A stretch of 45,825 bases of DNA from CAZDCZ01 sp964504155 (GTDB lineage: Bacteria; Bacteroidota; Bacteroidia; Bacteroidales; UBA12077): the NCBI GenBank assembly GCA_964504155.1, contig CAZDCZ010000009.1, positions 1 to 45,825 on the forward strand, written 5' to 3'. Positions 25,429-34,148 of this stretch are shown piece after piece. The notes below the pieces were generated by a model. The model saw only the letters and a list, made by a program, of their open reading frames with translations, ran no database searches and had not been told where the DNA came from. The position numbers were made by a program, and so were the translations under genes. The first letter of the stretch is position 1. Each line of letters opens with the position of its first letter.

Positions 25429-27534
25429 ATGAGCGAACTATTAGCAAAAGAAATAAAATATCTTACAGGTGTAGGTCCAAAGCGAGCAGACTTATTATTG
25501 AAAGAATTAAATATTTCAACTTTCGAAGATTTGCTTTATTATTTCCCATATAAATATATCGATCGTTCAAAAATATATAAAATTTCTGAGTTAAATGCTA
25601 ATCTCTCGTATGTACAAATTAAAGGAAAAATTACACACTTTGAATTAGTTGGACAAAAGTATAAAAAACGATTAGTCGCACGTTTTTCCGATGATTCGGG
25701 TAGAATAGAATTGGTCTGGTTTAAAGGAGTTAGCTATATTCAAAAAAGCTTGGAATTAAATAAACAATATATTGTTTTCGGGAAACCTAGTCAATTTAAT
25801 AATAATATAAATATTGTTCATCCTGAAATCGAAGATAGTAATAAAAACGAAAATATTATTAATACAGCCTTACAGGCATTTTACAATACGAGCGAGAAAC
25901 TAAAAAATAACTATATTAGTTCTAAGACTATTTCAAAATTTCTAAATAACTTATTAATAGTTTTACAAGACAAAATTCCTGAGACATTACCCGATTATAT
26001 TTTAAAGAAATATAAATTAATCTCTTTAAATCAAGCACTTTTAAATATCCATTTCCCTCAGAATCCAGACTTGTTAAAACAGGCCACTTTTCGGATAAAG
26101 TTCGATGAATTGTTTTACATACAATTAAATATTCTACAACGAAAGAATATATTATCAAGTAAACTAAATGGATTTGTATTTTCAAAAGTCGGCAAAAATT
26201 TCAATTATTTTTATAATAAGAATTTGCCATTTGAATTAACTAATGCTCAAAAAAAAGTAATTAAAGAAATTCGAAAAGATCTTGGTTCAGGAAAACAAAT
26301 GAATCGATTATTACAAGGAGATGTTGGGAGCGGAAAAACATTAGTAGCATTAATGGGGATTCTTATTGCTATCGATAATGGTTTTCAAGCCTGTGTAATG
26401 GCTCCAACTGCAATTCTCGCAGGTCAGCATTTAGAAACTATAACGAAATTTTTGAATGGCTTAGAAATAAATTACAAATTACTTACAGGAGCTACTAAAA
26501 CGGCTGAAAGAAATGAAATTCACAAAAATTTATTAAATGGCTCATTACAATTATTAATCGGAACGCATGCCCTTATCGAAGATAAAGTGAAATTTAAGAA
26601 TCTTGGTTTCGTTGTTATCGACGAGCAGCATCGTTTCGGAGTTGCCCAAAGAGCAAAATTGTGGAAGAAAAATATTAATCCTCCACACATGTTGGTAATG
26701 ACAGCTACTCCAATTCCAAGAACTCTGGCAATGACAATTTATGGAGATCTTGAAGTATCGATTATTGATGAATTGCCTCCCGGAAGGAAACCAGTAAAAA
26801 CAATACATTCTTTCGATTCTAAGCGATTACGAGTACAGGCATTTATGCGTAAGCAAATAGAAATGGGGCGGCAAGTGTATGTTGTGTTTCCTCTAATTAA
26901 AGAATCGGAAAAAATGGATTATAAAGATCTTGAAGATGGATATGAGAGTATTACTCGAGATTTTCCTGCTCCAAAATATGCTGTAAGCATTGTTCATGGT
27001 AGAATGAAACCTAAAGAAAAAGATGCTGCCATGAAATTGTTTGTTAAGGGAATAACTAATATAATGATAGCTACAACAGTTATTGAAGTTGGTGTTGATG
27101 TGCCAAATGCCTCAGTAATGATAATTGAAAGTGCCGAAAGATTTGGCTTGTCGCAATTACATCAACTTAGAGGTAGAGTTGGGCGTGGGGCAGAACAATC
27201 ATTTTGTATTTTAATGACATCATATAAGCTGTCAAACGATGCTCGAAAAAGAATAGAAATAATGACTACATCAAGCGATGGTTTCGAAATTGCCGATGAA
27301 GATCTTAAATTACGCGGACCCGGAGATATTGAAGGAACTCAACAAAGTGGCATAGCTTTTGATTTTAAATTAGCTAACTTAGCTAAAGATGGACAAATTT
27401 TACAATATGCTCGTAATATTGTTGAAGAAATACTTATTGACGATCCATTGTTAGATAAAGAGATAAATATTACCTTAGCCAATCAAATTAGAAAAATAAA
27501 AAATAAAGAAATAGATTTTAGTAAAATAAGCTAG
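25429..27534 (+). CDS. recG: ATP-dependent DNA helicase RecG
   Basis: RecG reverses stalled forks and branch-migrates recombination intermediates. The 701-residue protein has the wedge (OB-fold) domain at about 60-150, then the SF2 helicase core: Walker A GDVGSGKT (297-304, Lys303), DEQH box (398-401) in VIDEQHRFGV, TATPIPRT, and the C-terminal half with VHGRMKP, ATTVIEVGVDVPNA and QLRGRVGRG. The RecG C-terminal signature (FEIADEDLKLRGPGDIEGTQQSG) is present. Length is normal. It heads a two-gene unit with the DUF3108 gene 5 bp downstream. Confidence 0.98.
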   Translation: MSELLAKEIKYLTGVGPKRADLLLKELNISTFEDLLYYFPYKYIDRSKIYKISELNANLSYVQIKGKITHFELVGQKYKKRLVARFSDDSGRIELVWFKGVSYIQKSLELNKQYIVFGKPSQFNNNINIVHPEIEDSNKNENIINTALQAFYNTSEKLKNNYISSKTISKFLNNLLIVLQDKIPETLPDYILKKYKLISLNQALLNIHFPQNPDLLKQATFRIKFDELFYIQLNILQRKNILSSKLNGFVFSKVGKNFNYFYNKNLPFELTNAQKKVIKEIRKDLGSGKQMNRLLQGDVGSGKTLVALMGILIAIDNGFQACVMAPTAILAGQHLETITKFLNGLEINYKLLTGATKTAERNEIHKNLLNGSLQLLIGTHALIEDKVKFKNLGFVVIDEQHRFGVAQRAKLWKKNINPPHMLVMTATPIPRTLAMTIYGDLEVSIIDELPPGRKPVKTIHSFDSKRLRVQAFMRKQIEMGRQVYVVFPLIKESEKMDYKDLEDGYESITRDFPAPKYAVSIVHGRMKPKEKDAAMKLFVKGITNIMIATTVIEVGVDVPNASVMIIESAERFGLSQLHQLRGRVGRGAEQSFCILMTSYKLSNDARKRIEIMTTSSDGFEIADEDLKLRGPGDIEGTQQSGIAFDFKLANLAKDGQILQYARNIVEEILIDDPLLDKEINITLANQIRKIKNKEIDFSKIS

Positions 27535-27539
27535 AAAAT

Positions 27540-28358
27540 ATGAAAAAAAAAATAATTTTAATTTTTGTTTTCGTTATGTTCTTTTTCGATATATATGCTC
27601 AATCGATAGACAGACAATTTAAGGAAATAGCCTTTAAATCGGGAGAAAGATTAACTTATACATTAACGTATAATTGGTTTTTTGTATGGACAGATGTAGG
27701 AATTGTAGATTTTAGCATTTCAGAGAAAGAAATATGTAATAAGAAAACATATCATATTAAAGGAGCAGGAAAAACTTTTCCTTTTTACGATTGGTTCTTT
27801 CAAGTGCGCGATGTGTATGAAACATGGATAGATACAAGTTCTTTGTTGCCCGTATTTTATCACCGCGATGTTGACGAAGATGGATATTTGAAAGATATTA
27901 CTTACAAATTCGATGAAGAGAATAATGTTGCTTATTCAACAGTAAAAAAAAGAAAAAAACCATTAAAACACGATACTTTAAAGATACCTGATAAAACCCT
28001 CGATGTTATTTCAATCATTTACTATATAAGAAATATTGATTTCTCTCAGATAGAAAAAAAAGAAAAAATACCATTTGTTATTTTGCTCGATAATGAAGTA
28101 ACCAATGTATATATCAGATATCATGGGAAAGAAAAAAAGAAAGTAAGAGGAATAGGAAAATTTGATTGTTTGAAATTTACTGGTTCTTTAGTTGCCGGTT
28201 CGGTATTTAAAGGTGGCGAAGATTTAGAAATATGGGTTACCGATGATGAAAATAGAATTCCTGTATGGGTAGAGAGTCCTATTATTGTTGGGAAAATAAA
28301 AGTTAGATTAGCAAATTATGAAAATTTGAAATACAAATTGACATCAAAAGAATTGTAA
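27540..28358 (+). CDS. Exported DUF3108 domain protein
   Basis: A 272-residue protein with a signal peptide ending near DIYAQ (about 21). The mature part matches the DUF3108 pattern: AFKSGERLTYTLTYNWFFVWTDVG, then DVYETWIDTSSLLPVFYHRDVDEDGY, and near the end GGEDLEIWVTDDENRIPVWVESPI. It is a predicted periplasmic beta-rich protein; the family function is not established. The 5-bp spacing suggests co-transcription with recG, a pairing that probably reflects position rather than shared function. Confidence 0.88.
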   Translation: MKKKIILIFVFVMFFFDIYAQSIDRQFKEIAFKSGERLTYTLTYNWFFVWTDVGIVDFSISEKEICNKKTYHIKGAGKTFPFYDWFFQVRDVYETWIDTSSLLPVFYHRDVDEDGYLKDITYKFDEENNVAYSTVKKRKKPLKHDTLKIPDKTLDVISIIYYIRNIDFSQIEKKEKIPFVILLDNEVTNVYIRYHGKEKKKVRGIGKFDCLKFTGSLVAGSVFKGGEDLEIWVTDDENRIPVWVESPIIVGKIKVRLANYENLKYKLTSKEL

Positions 28359-28440
28359 TTTCTTTATTTAGATTTAGAATAAATAAGAAGAATGTTAATT
28401 ATTAAAATAAGAATACGATAAAATTATGTATTAACATAAA

Positions 28441-28448
28441 TATATTTG
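28441..28448 (+). promoter_or_regulatory. Candidate -7 box for the rseC-rnf operon
   Basis: TATATTTG fits TAnnTTTG and lies 26 bp before the rseC-like ATG (28475). No TTTG is found at the right upstream distance, so this is tentative. Confidence 0.4.
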
Positions 28449-28474
28449 TGAATTATTTGTAATTATATTATTAT

Positions 28475-28891
28475 ATGTCGAAAATAAAATCAATTGAACA
28501 TGATGGAATAATTGATTCTATTGATTCTAATACGGTTAATGTTAGAATAATAGCTATGGCAGGATGTGCGTCATGTCAACTTAAAGGAGTGTGTTCAGCT
28601 TCTGATTTAGAAGAAAAAATTATTGAAGTATCAAATACTTCAGAAGAGTACAATGTAGGCGATAAAGTTAAGGTTGCCTTAAAGCAATCTCTTGGTTTTA
28701 AAGCATTGTTTTATGGTTATGTATTACCATTTATTCTTGTTTTAGGAACATTAATAATAACAACAAGCATATTCGAAAACGAAGGTATTTCGGGTTTATT
28801 ATCTTTAGCGGTATTGGTTCCGTATTATTTTGGTTTATATATTCTAAGAAATAAAATACGTAAAATATTTACATTCTCAATTATTAAATAG
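28475..28891 (+). CDS. RseC/MucC-type SoxR-reducing system protein
   Basis: A 138-residue membrane protein of the RseC family. It has an N-terminal cytoplasmic part with the cysteine cluster CASCQLKGVCSA (about 31-42) and two transmembrane helices (about 74-95 and 100-120). It is the first gene of the rnf operon, 15 bp before rnfB. RseC proteins are frequent companions of Rnf and NQR clusters, where they are thought to help redox control or assembly of the complex. Precise role unknown. Confidence 0.9.
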   Translation: MSKIKSIEHDGIIDSIDSNTVNVRIIAMAGCASCQLKGVCSASDLEEKIIEVSNTSEEYNVGDKVKVALKQSLGFKALFYGYVLPFILVLGTLIITTSIFENEGISGLLSLAVLVPYYFGLYILRNKIRKIFTFSIIK

Positions 28892-28906
28892 TAAAAATTA
28901 TTAAAT

Positions 28907-29770
28907 ATGAGCTTAACAGTTTTATATACAATTTTATCGTTGAGTGCAATAGGAGTAACATCTGCTGTTATTCTATATTTTGTTGCTCAAAAATTTAAAG
29001 TTTTTGAAGATCCTCGAATCGATGAGGTAGAAGAAGCATTGCCGGCTGCTAATTGTGGTGGTTGTGGATATCCCGGGTGTAGAAATTTTGCTGAAGCTCT
29101 AGTAAAAGCCGATGATATTTCTTCTATGTATTGCCCTGTTGGTGGTAACGATACAATGGCTGCTGTTGCCGGTATTTTAGGAAAAACAGTAGAAGCTAAA
29201 GACCCTTTGGTTGCTGTAGTTAGATGTGCTGGTTCTCCGGAACATAGGAAGCGAATTAATGAATACGATGGAGCTTCTTCGTGTGTTAGTGCAGCCAACC
29301 TTTATTCGGGAGAAACAGGATGCCAATTTGGATGTTTAGGTATGGGCGATTGTGTTGATGCTTGCGATTTTGATGCAATATTTATGGATGAAAAAACGCA
29401 ACTTCCTTATGTAATTGATGATAAATGTACTGCATGTGGTGCTTGTGTTGAAGCATGCCCGAAAGATATTATCGAATTACGAAAGAAAAATAAAAAGGAC
29501 AGGAAAATATTTGTATCTTGTGTAAACAAAGATAAAGGTGGTGTGGCAAAAAAAGCATGCGACGTTGCATGTATAGGATGTAAAAAATGTGTTCAAGTAT
29601 GTGCTTTCGATGCTATTACAGTTGAGAATTTCTTAGCATTTATCGATTCGGAAAAATGTAAACTCTGTAGAAAATGTGTTGAAGTTTGCCCTACAGGAGC
29701 AATACATGAAATAAATTTTCCTCCAAAGAGAAAAAAGGAAGAAAATAAAGAAGTTGAAGAGAAAAAATAA
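28907..29770 (+). CDS. rnfB: Rnf electron transport complex subunit B
   Basis: RnfB receives electrons from ferredoxin and passes them to the membrane subunits. The 287-residue protein has one N-terminal membrane helix (about 1-27), then the Fer4 cluster C-x2-C-x4-C-x17-C (Cys50, 53, 58, 76). Further cysteine groups are at 139/143/149/153, 174/177/180/184, 222/225/228/232 and 251/254/257/261, the last three being clear 4Fe-4S ferredoxin motifs. The lysine/glutamate-rich tail (from about 273) is not part of the domain. It is followed 32 bp later by rnfC. Confidence 0.96.
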   Translation: MSLTVLYTILSLSAIGVTSAVILYFVAQKFKVFEDPRIDEVEEALPAANCGGCGYPGCRNFAEALVKADDISSMYCPVGGNDTMAAVAGILGKTVEAKDPLVAVVRCAGSPEHRKRINEYDGASSCVSAANLYSGETGCQFGCLGMGDCVDACDFDAIFMDEKTQLPYVIDDKCTACGACVEACPKDIIELRKKNKKDRKIFVSCVNKDKGGVAKKACDVACIGCKKCVQVCAFDAITVENFLAFIDSEKCKLCRKCVEVCPTGAIHEINFPPKRKKEENKEVEEKK

Positions 29771-29789
29771 AATTATATATTAACAAAAT

Positions 29790-29796
29790 AGGAGGT
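29790..29796 (+). promoter_or_regulatory. Strong Shine-Dalgarno site selecting the rnfC GTG start
   Basis: AGGAGGT lies 6 bp before the GTG at 29803. Such strong sites are rare in Bacteroidota, and it is what fixes this non-ATG start, because no in-frame ATG lies nearby. Confidence 0.85.
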
Positions 29797-29802
29797 ATAA
29801 AA

Positions 29803-31140
29803 GTGTTAAAAACATTTGCAAAAGGCGGTGTGCATCCCCCTGAAGGTAAATTATCTTCGGGAAAAGCTATAGAAAAACTGTCACTTCCAAAAACCGTATC
29901 AATACCAATTGTACAACATATTGGAGCCCCTGCTAATGTTGTTGTTAGTAAAAACGACAAAGTAAAAGTAGGCGATATAATTGCTAAAAGTGGCGGTTTT
30001 GTATCAGCAAATATTCATTCATCAGTATCAGGAACAGTTGTAAAAATTGATAATGTGATGGATACTTCGGGATATAAAAAAACTGCAGTAATTATTAATG
30101 TTGAAGACGATATTTGGAAAGAAGATATTGATACTAGTGATATCTTGAAAAAAGAGATCCCATTTTCTGCTAAAGAAATTCGTGATAAAATTATGGAATC
30201 GGGTATTGTTGGTCTTGGTGGAGCAACTTTCCCATCTCATGTTAAATTATCTGTTCCCGAAGGGAAAAAAGTTGACGTGTTAATTATTAATGGTGTCGAA
30301 TGTGAGCCATATCTTACATCAGACCATAGGGTAATGCTCGAGAAAGCTGAAGAGATGCTTGTTGGAGTTCAGATTTTAATGAAAGCTCTTGAAGTAGAAA
30401 AAGCATTAATAGGTATTGAAAATAATAAACCCGACGCTATTAGTCATCTTAACAGTCTTGTTAAGAACTATAAAGGTATAGAGATTCATCCCCTAAAAGT
30501 AAAATATCCTCAAGGTGGTGAGAAACAATTAATAAAAGCTTTAATAAACAGAGAAGTGCCTTCAGGTACTTTGCCATTAAATGTTGGAGTAGTTGTACAT
30601 AATGTTGGTACTGCTCTTGCTGTTTATGAAGCAGTTCAAAAGAACAAACCTTTATTCGAAAGAGTAGTTACTGTTACAGGGAAATCAGTTAAAAATCCAT
30701 CAAATTTCTTAGTTAGAATAGGAACTCCTGTTTCTGAACTAATAAATGCTGCCGGAGGCTTGCCTGAAGATACAGGGAAAGTAATTAGTGGCGGACCAAT
30801 GATGGGAAAAGCTCTTAATTCAATCGATATTCCTGTTGTAAAAGGTACTTCCGGAATTCTTATTGTTCGCGATAGCGAAACAAAAAGAGCTAAGGAACAA
30901 GATTGTATTAGATGTGCTAAATGTGTGTCGGTTTGTCCTATGGGATTAGAACCATACCTTTTAACTAAACTGACAAAATTAGAGTTGAACGAAAAGTTGG
31001 AAAATAATTCAGTAATGGATTGTATGGAGTGTGGTTCTTGTAGCTATGCTTGTCCGGCAGGAATTCCTCTATTAGATTATATTAGATTAGGAAAATCAAG
31101 AGTAAGTCAAATCATTAGAACGAGAAAAAATAATGAGTAA
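29803..31140 (+). CDS. rnfC: Rnf electron transport complex subunit C
   Basis: RnfC is the peripheral NADH-side subunit. The 445-residue protein starts with GTG, supported by the AGGAGGT site, and has the N-terminal barrel-sandwich region (KGGVHPPEGK), the NADH/FMN-binding Complex1_51K-like domain (GIVGLGGATFPSHVK, INGVECEPYL, YPQGGEKQLIKAL), an SLBB-type segment and two 4Fe-4S motifs: Cys368/371/374/378 and Cys407/410/413/417. It overlaps rnfD by 8 bp. The protein is at the short end for RnfC, without the long Ala/Lys tail of proteobacterial homologues. Confidence 0.97.
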   Translation: MLKTFAKGGVHPPEGKLSSGKAIEKLSLPKTVSIPIVQHIGAPANVVVSKNDKVKVGDIIAKSGGFVSANIHSSVSGTVVKIDNVMDTSGYKKTAVIINVEDDIWKEDIDTSDILKKEIPFSAKEIRDKIMESGIVGLGGATFPSHVKLSVPEGKKVDVLIINGVECEPYLTSDHRVMLEKAEEMLVGVQILMKALEVEKALIGIENNKPDAISHLNSLVKNYKGIEIHPLKVKYPQGGEKQLIKALINREVPSGTLPLNVGVVVHNVGTALAVYEAVQKNKPLFERVVTVTGKSVKNPSNFLVRIGTPVSELINAAGGLPEDTGKVISGGPMMGKALNSIDIPVVKGTSGILIVRDSETKRAKEQDCIRCAKCVSVCPMGLEPYLLTKLTKLELNEKLENNSVMDCMECGSCSYACPAGIPLLDYIRLGKSRVSQIIRTRKNNE

Positions 31141-32131
31141 AATTTTAACAATTTCAGCATCTCCTCATGTATATGGGGATACAAATATTAAGCGATTAAT
31201 GTTTGATGTTGTAATTGCATTATTACCTGCCTTAGGTTTTTCAATATATTTCTTTGGTTGGGGTGCAATTGAAACAACATTAGTTGCAATAATATCATGT
31301 TTAGCTTTTGAATTTTTAATTCAAAAATATCTATTAAAGAAACAGCAAATATCTATTACCGATGGTTCTGCAATTGTAACCGGCTTATTGCTAGCTTACA
31401 ATGTGCCTACAAGTTTGCCTATCTGGATGATAATATTAGGTAGTCTTGTTGCTATTGGTATTGGAAAAATGTCTTTCGGAGGATTAGGAAGTAATCCTTT
31501 TAACCCTGCATTAGTAGGACGAGTATTTTTATTAATATCTTTCCCTGTTCAGATGACTAGTTGGCCTACGCCAAACGGATTCAAAACAGTTGATGCTTTA
31601 ACAGGAGCTACACCATTAGGAATAGTAAAAGAAGGATTGAAAAGTGGAGCTAATGTATCCGATTTGTTGCCAAATATCCCTTCGCACATGGAAATGTTCT
31701 ATGGTCATATGGGGGGCTCTATGGGAGAAATTTCCGCAATAGCATTATTAATAGGATTTGTATATCTCTTAATAAGAAAAGTTATTACTTGGCATATTCC
31801 GGTTTCAATATTTGTGACTATTACTGTTTTTACAGGAATATTATGGTATGTAAATCCAGAACATTATATGAATCCATTATTTCATTTAATTACCGGAGGC
31901 GTAATGTTAGGAGCAATATTTATGGCTACCGATTATGTTACATCGCCAATGTCTATTAAAGGAATGTGGATTTATGGTATAGGAATTGGTGTTATTACAG
32001 TTCTTATTAGGGTGTTTGGTGCTTATCCCGAAGGTGTGTCATTTGCAATATTAATAATGAATGCTTTTGTGCCGTTAATTAATACATATATTAAACCAAA
32101 ACGTTTTGGAGAGGAGATAAGCAATGGCTAA
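31133..32131 (+). CDS. rnfD: Rnf electron transport complex subunit D
   Basis: An integral membrane subunit of 332 residues that carries covalently bound FMN. The flavinylation motif TGAT is at 157-160 (Thr160 is the expected attachment site) within DALTGATPLG. Numerous membrane helices and the conserved GKMSFGGLGSNPFNPALVGR segment are seen. It overlaps rnfC by 8 bp (ATGAGTAA) and rnfG by 8 bp (ATGGCTAA), indicating translational coupling. Confidence 0.97.
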   Translation: MSKILTISASPHVYGDTNIKRLMFDVVIALLPALGFSIYFFGWGAIETTLVAIISCLAFEFLIQKYLLKKQQISITDGSAIVTGLLLAYNVPTSLPIWMIILGSLVAIGIGKMSFGGLGSNPFNPALVGRVFLLISFPVQMTSWPTPNGFKTVDALTGATPLGIVKEGLKSGANVSDLLPNIPSHMEMFYGHMGGSMGEISAIALLIGFVYLLIRKVITWHIPVSIFVTITVFTGILWYVNPEHYMNPLFHLITGGVMLGAIFMATDYVTSPMSIKGMWIYGIGIGVITVLIRVFGAYPEGVSFAILIMNAFVPLINTYIKPKRFGEEISNG

Positions 32132-32702
32132 AACAGAATCGAGTTTTATTAATATGGTACTAACGTTATTACTTGTAACATTGGTATCGTCTGCTATTCT
32201 TGGATTTGTTTATGAACTGACAAAAAATCCAATTGCAGTAAGTAAGATGAAAAAGAAAAATAGTGCAATCGTTAATGTTGTTCCCGAATTCAATAATAAT
32301 CCTATCGAAGAAATGTATAGTATTGGAGTAGATGGTGATTCATTAAGATTTTATCCGGCCAAAAAAGATGGACAGTTAGTTGGTACTGCAATTAGTACTT
32401 TTACTAATAAAGGATTTGGCGGTAATATAAAATTAATGATAGGATTATTGCCAGATGGTACAATAAATAATATAGTTGTATTAGAACATAAAGAAACCCC
32501 TGGATTAGGAGATAAAATGCAAAAATCAAAATCTGATTTTAGTGTTCAATTTAATGGAAAAAATCCGGAGAATTTTCAAATAAGTGTTACAAAAGACGGT
32601 GGAGATGTACAAGCAATTACAGCTTCAACAATTAGCTCAAGAGCTTTTTGCGATGCAGTAAAACGTGCTTATGATACATATATGAAAGGAGGTAAAAAAT
32701 GA
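32124..32702 (+). CDS. rnfG: Rnf electron transport complex subunit G
   Basis: A 192-residue subunit with one N-terminal membrane helix and a periplasmic FMN-binding domain. The covalent flavin motif appears as TAST (166-169, Thr169), a variant of the usual S/T-G-A-T. Conserved surrounding sequence: HKETPGLGDKM, DAVKRAYDTY. GAGGAG (32111-32116) precedes the ATG inside the end of rnfD. It overlaps rnfE by 4 bp (ATGA). Confidence 0.95.
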   Translation: MAKTESSFINMVLTLLLVTLVSSAILGFVYELTKNPIAVSKMKKKNSAIVNVVPEFNNNPIEEMYSIGVDGDSLRFYPAKKDGQLVGTAISTFTNKGFGGNIKLMIGLLPDGTINNIVVLEHKETPGLGDKMQKSKSDFSVQFNGKNPENFQISVTKDGGDVQAITASTISSRAFCDAVKRAYDTYMKGGKK

Positions 32703-33328
32703 ATCAAATAAAAAATTTAACGAAAGGTTTCTTTAAAGAAAATCCTGTATTTGTGTTATTTCTTGGATTATGTCCTACATTAGGAGTATCCACATCTGCA
32801 ATTAATGGTTTAGGAATGGGGCTTGCTACAACTTTTGTTTTGGTAATGTCTAATCTTGTTATTTCATTAGTAAAAAATGTTATTCCCGACAAAGTTCGTA
32901 TCCCGTCTTTTATTGTAATTATTGCTTCATTTGTTACAGTTGTTGAATTATCGATGCAAGCATATTTGCCATCATTATACGAACAGTTAGGTTTATTTAT
33001 TCCACTTATTGTTGTGAATTGTATTGTTTTGGGAAGAGCCGAGGCTTTTGCTTCAAAAAATAATGCAATTTCTTCGATTATCGATGGATTAGGAATGGGA
33101 TTAGGATTTGCTATGGCTTTAACTATTTTAGGTAGTATTCGAGAAATTCTTGGTGGTGGAGCTATATTCGGATGGAAAATAGCTGAAGGAATTGCAAAAA
33201 TAATTAATCCTGAGACTATGTATAAACAAGGAGATGGAATATTAGTATTTGTTTTAGCACCTGGAGCATTTTTTGTGCTAGGATATCTCATTGTTCTTAT
33301 CAATAAAATAAACAAAAAAAATGCTTAA
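32699..33328 (+). CDS. rnfE: Rnf electron transport complex subunit E
   Basis: A 209-residue polytopic membrane subunit with about six helices and the RnfA/E-type cysteine half-motifs: LGLCPTLGVSTS (about 22-33) and IVVNCIVLGRAEAFA (about 103-117). In the Rnf family these cysteines bind a membrane-embedded iron-sulfur cluster shared with RnfA. A strong AAAGGAGG site (32685-32692) precedes the start, within the end of rnfG. An equally long antisense reading frame covers it but is not credible. Confidence 0.96.
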   Translation: MNQIKNLTKGFFKENPVFVLFLGLCPTLGVSTSAINGLGMGLATTFVLVMSNLVISLVKNVIPDKVRIPSFIVIIASFVTVVELSMQAYLPSLYEQLGLFIPLIVVNCIVLGRAEAFASKNNAISSIIDGLGMGLGFAMALTILGSIREILGGGAIFGWKIAEGIAKIINPETMYKQGDGILVFVLAPGAFFVLGYLIVLINKINKKNA

Positions 33329-33338
33329 TTGATATATT

Positions 33339-33911
33339 ATGGAATACGTAATTATTATAATATCGGCAATATTTGTTAATAATATTGTTTTATCGCAATT
33401 TCTTGGTATTTGTCCTTTTATTGGTGTATCAAGTAAAGTAGAAACTTCTATTGGAATGGCCGGAGCTGTTACTTTTGTAATGGTTATTGCAACTCTTGTT
33501 ACTTATTTAGTACAACATTTTATACTTATTCCTTTAGGGATAGCTTTTATGCAGACAATATCGTTTATTCTTGTTATTGCTGCCTTAGTTCAATTAGTGG
33601 AGATTATTCTGAAAAAAGTAAGTCCTCCTATGTATCAGGCATTAGGTATATTTTTACCTCTAATTACTACTAATTGTGCTGTTCTAGGGGTAGCTATTCT
33701 TGCTGTTCAACACGACTATGATTTATTAGGTAGTGTTGTATTTGCTATGTCTAATGCTATTGGATTTGGTTTAGCCTTAGTTACTTTTGCCGGAATTCGA
33801 GAACAACTAGAATTATCAAGTATCCCAAAACCTATGAAAGGTGTTCCTATTGCATTTATTGTTGCCGGAATTCTTGCTATGGCTTTTATGGGATTTTCAG
33901 GAATAGTTTAA
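33339..33911 (+). CDS. rnfA: Rnf electron transport complex subunit A
   Basis: A 190-residue membrane subunit homologous to RnfE and in opposite topology. The paired cysteine motifs are FLGICPFIGVSSK (about 21-33) and LITTNCAVLGVA (about 107-118). It is the last gene of the operon (10 bp after rnfE), followed directly by a strong terminator. With the gene order B-C-D-G-E-A the complex is complete and should couple ferredoxin:NAD electron transfer to Na+ or H+ translocation. Confidence 0.97.
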   Translation: MEYVIIIISAIFVNNIVLSQFLGICPFIGVSSKVETSIGMAGAVTFVMVIATLVTYLVQHFILIPLGIAFMQTISFILVIAALVQLVEIILKKVSPPMYQALGIFLPLITTNCAVLGVAILAVQHDYDLLGSVVFAMSNAIGFGLALVTFAGIREQLELSSIPKPMKGVPIAFIVAGILAMAFMGFSGIV

Positions 33912-33932
33912 AAAGAATATATTTTAAGAGAT

Positions 33933-33964
33933 AAAAATGGCTGTTATTTATAACAGCCATTTTT
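33933..33964 (+). terminator. Intrinsic terminator of the rnf operon
   Basis: A perfect 14-bp stem (AAAAATGGCTGTTA and its complement) with loop TTTA and a T-run lies 21 bp after the rnfA stop. Confidence 0.9.
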
Positions 33965-34104
33965 AGTTAATGGAAATTAGTGTGATTCTATAATAAAAAC
34001 AACTAGTGTAGAAAAAATAAATAGCAAACAATTTATTGCTTAATAACATTTGTTCTGTTGTTTTATTTCATCTTATTTGTGTGTGGTAAAAATAAATTTT
34101 AGAA

Positions 34105-34112
34105 TAGTTTTG
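34105..34112 (+). promoter_or_regulatory. Candidate -7 box upstream of the membrane protein gene
   Basis: TAGTTTTG fits TAnnTTTG and is 36 bp before the ATG at 34149. The upstream TTTG (34076-34079) is 25 bp away, longer than usual, so confidence is limited. Confidence 0.4.
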
Positions 34113-34148
34113 TCAGCCATAATTTAACGAATTACTAAAGGTGAAACT

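Noticed and set aside
28987..29298. A 103-codon minus-strand frame within rnfB
   Set aside because: Antisense to cysteine-rich coding sequence that is unmistakably rnfB; no promoter or homology.
32704..33315. A 203-codon open frame antisense to nearly all of rnfE
   Set aside because: It mirrors the sense gene almost exactly, has no initiation context, and its Pro/Asn/Ile-rich translation resembles no fold; it is a by-product of rnfE codon use.
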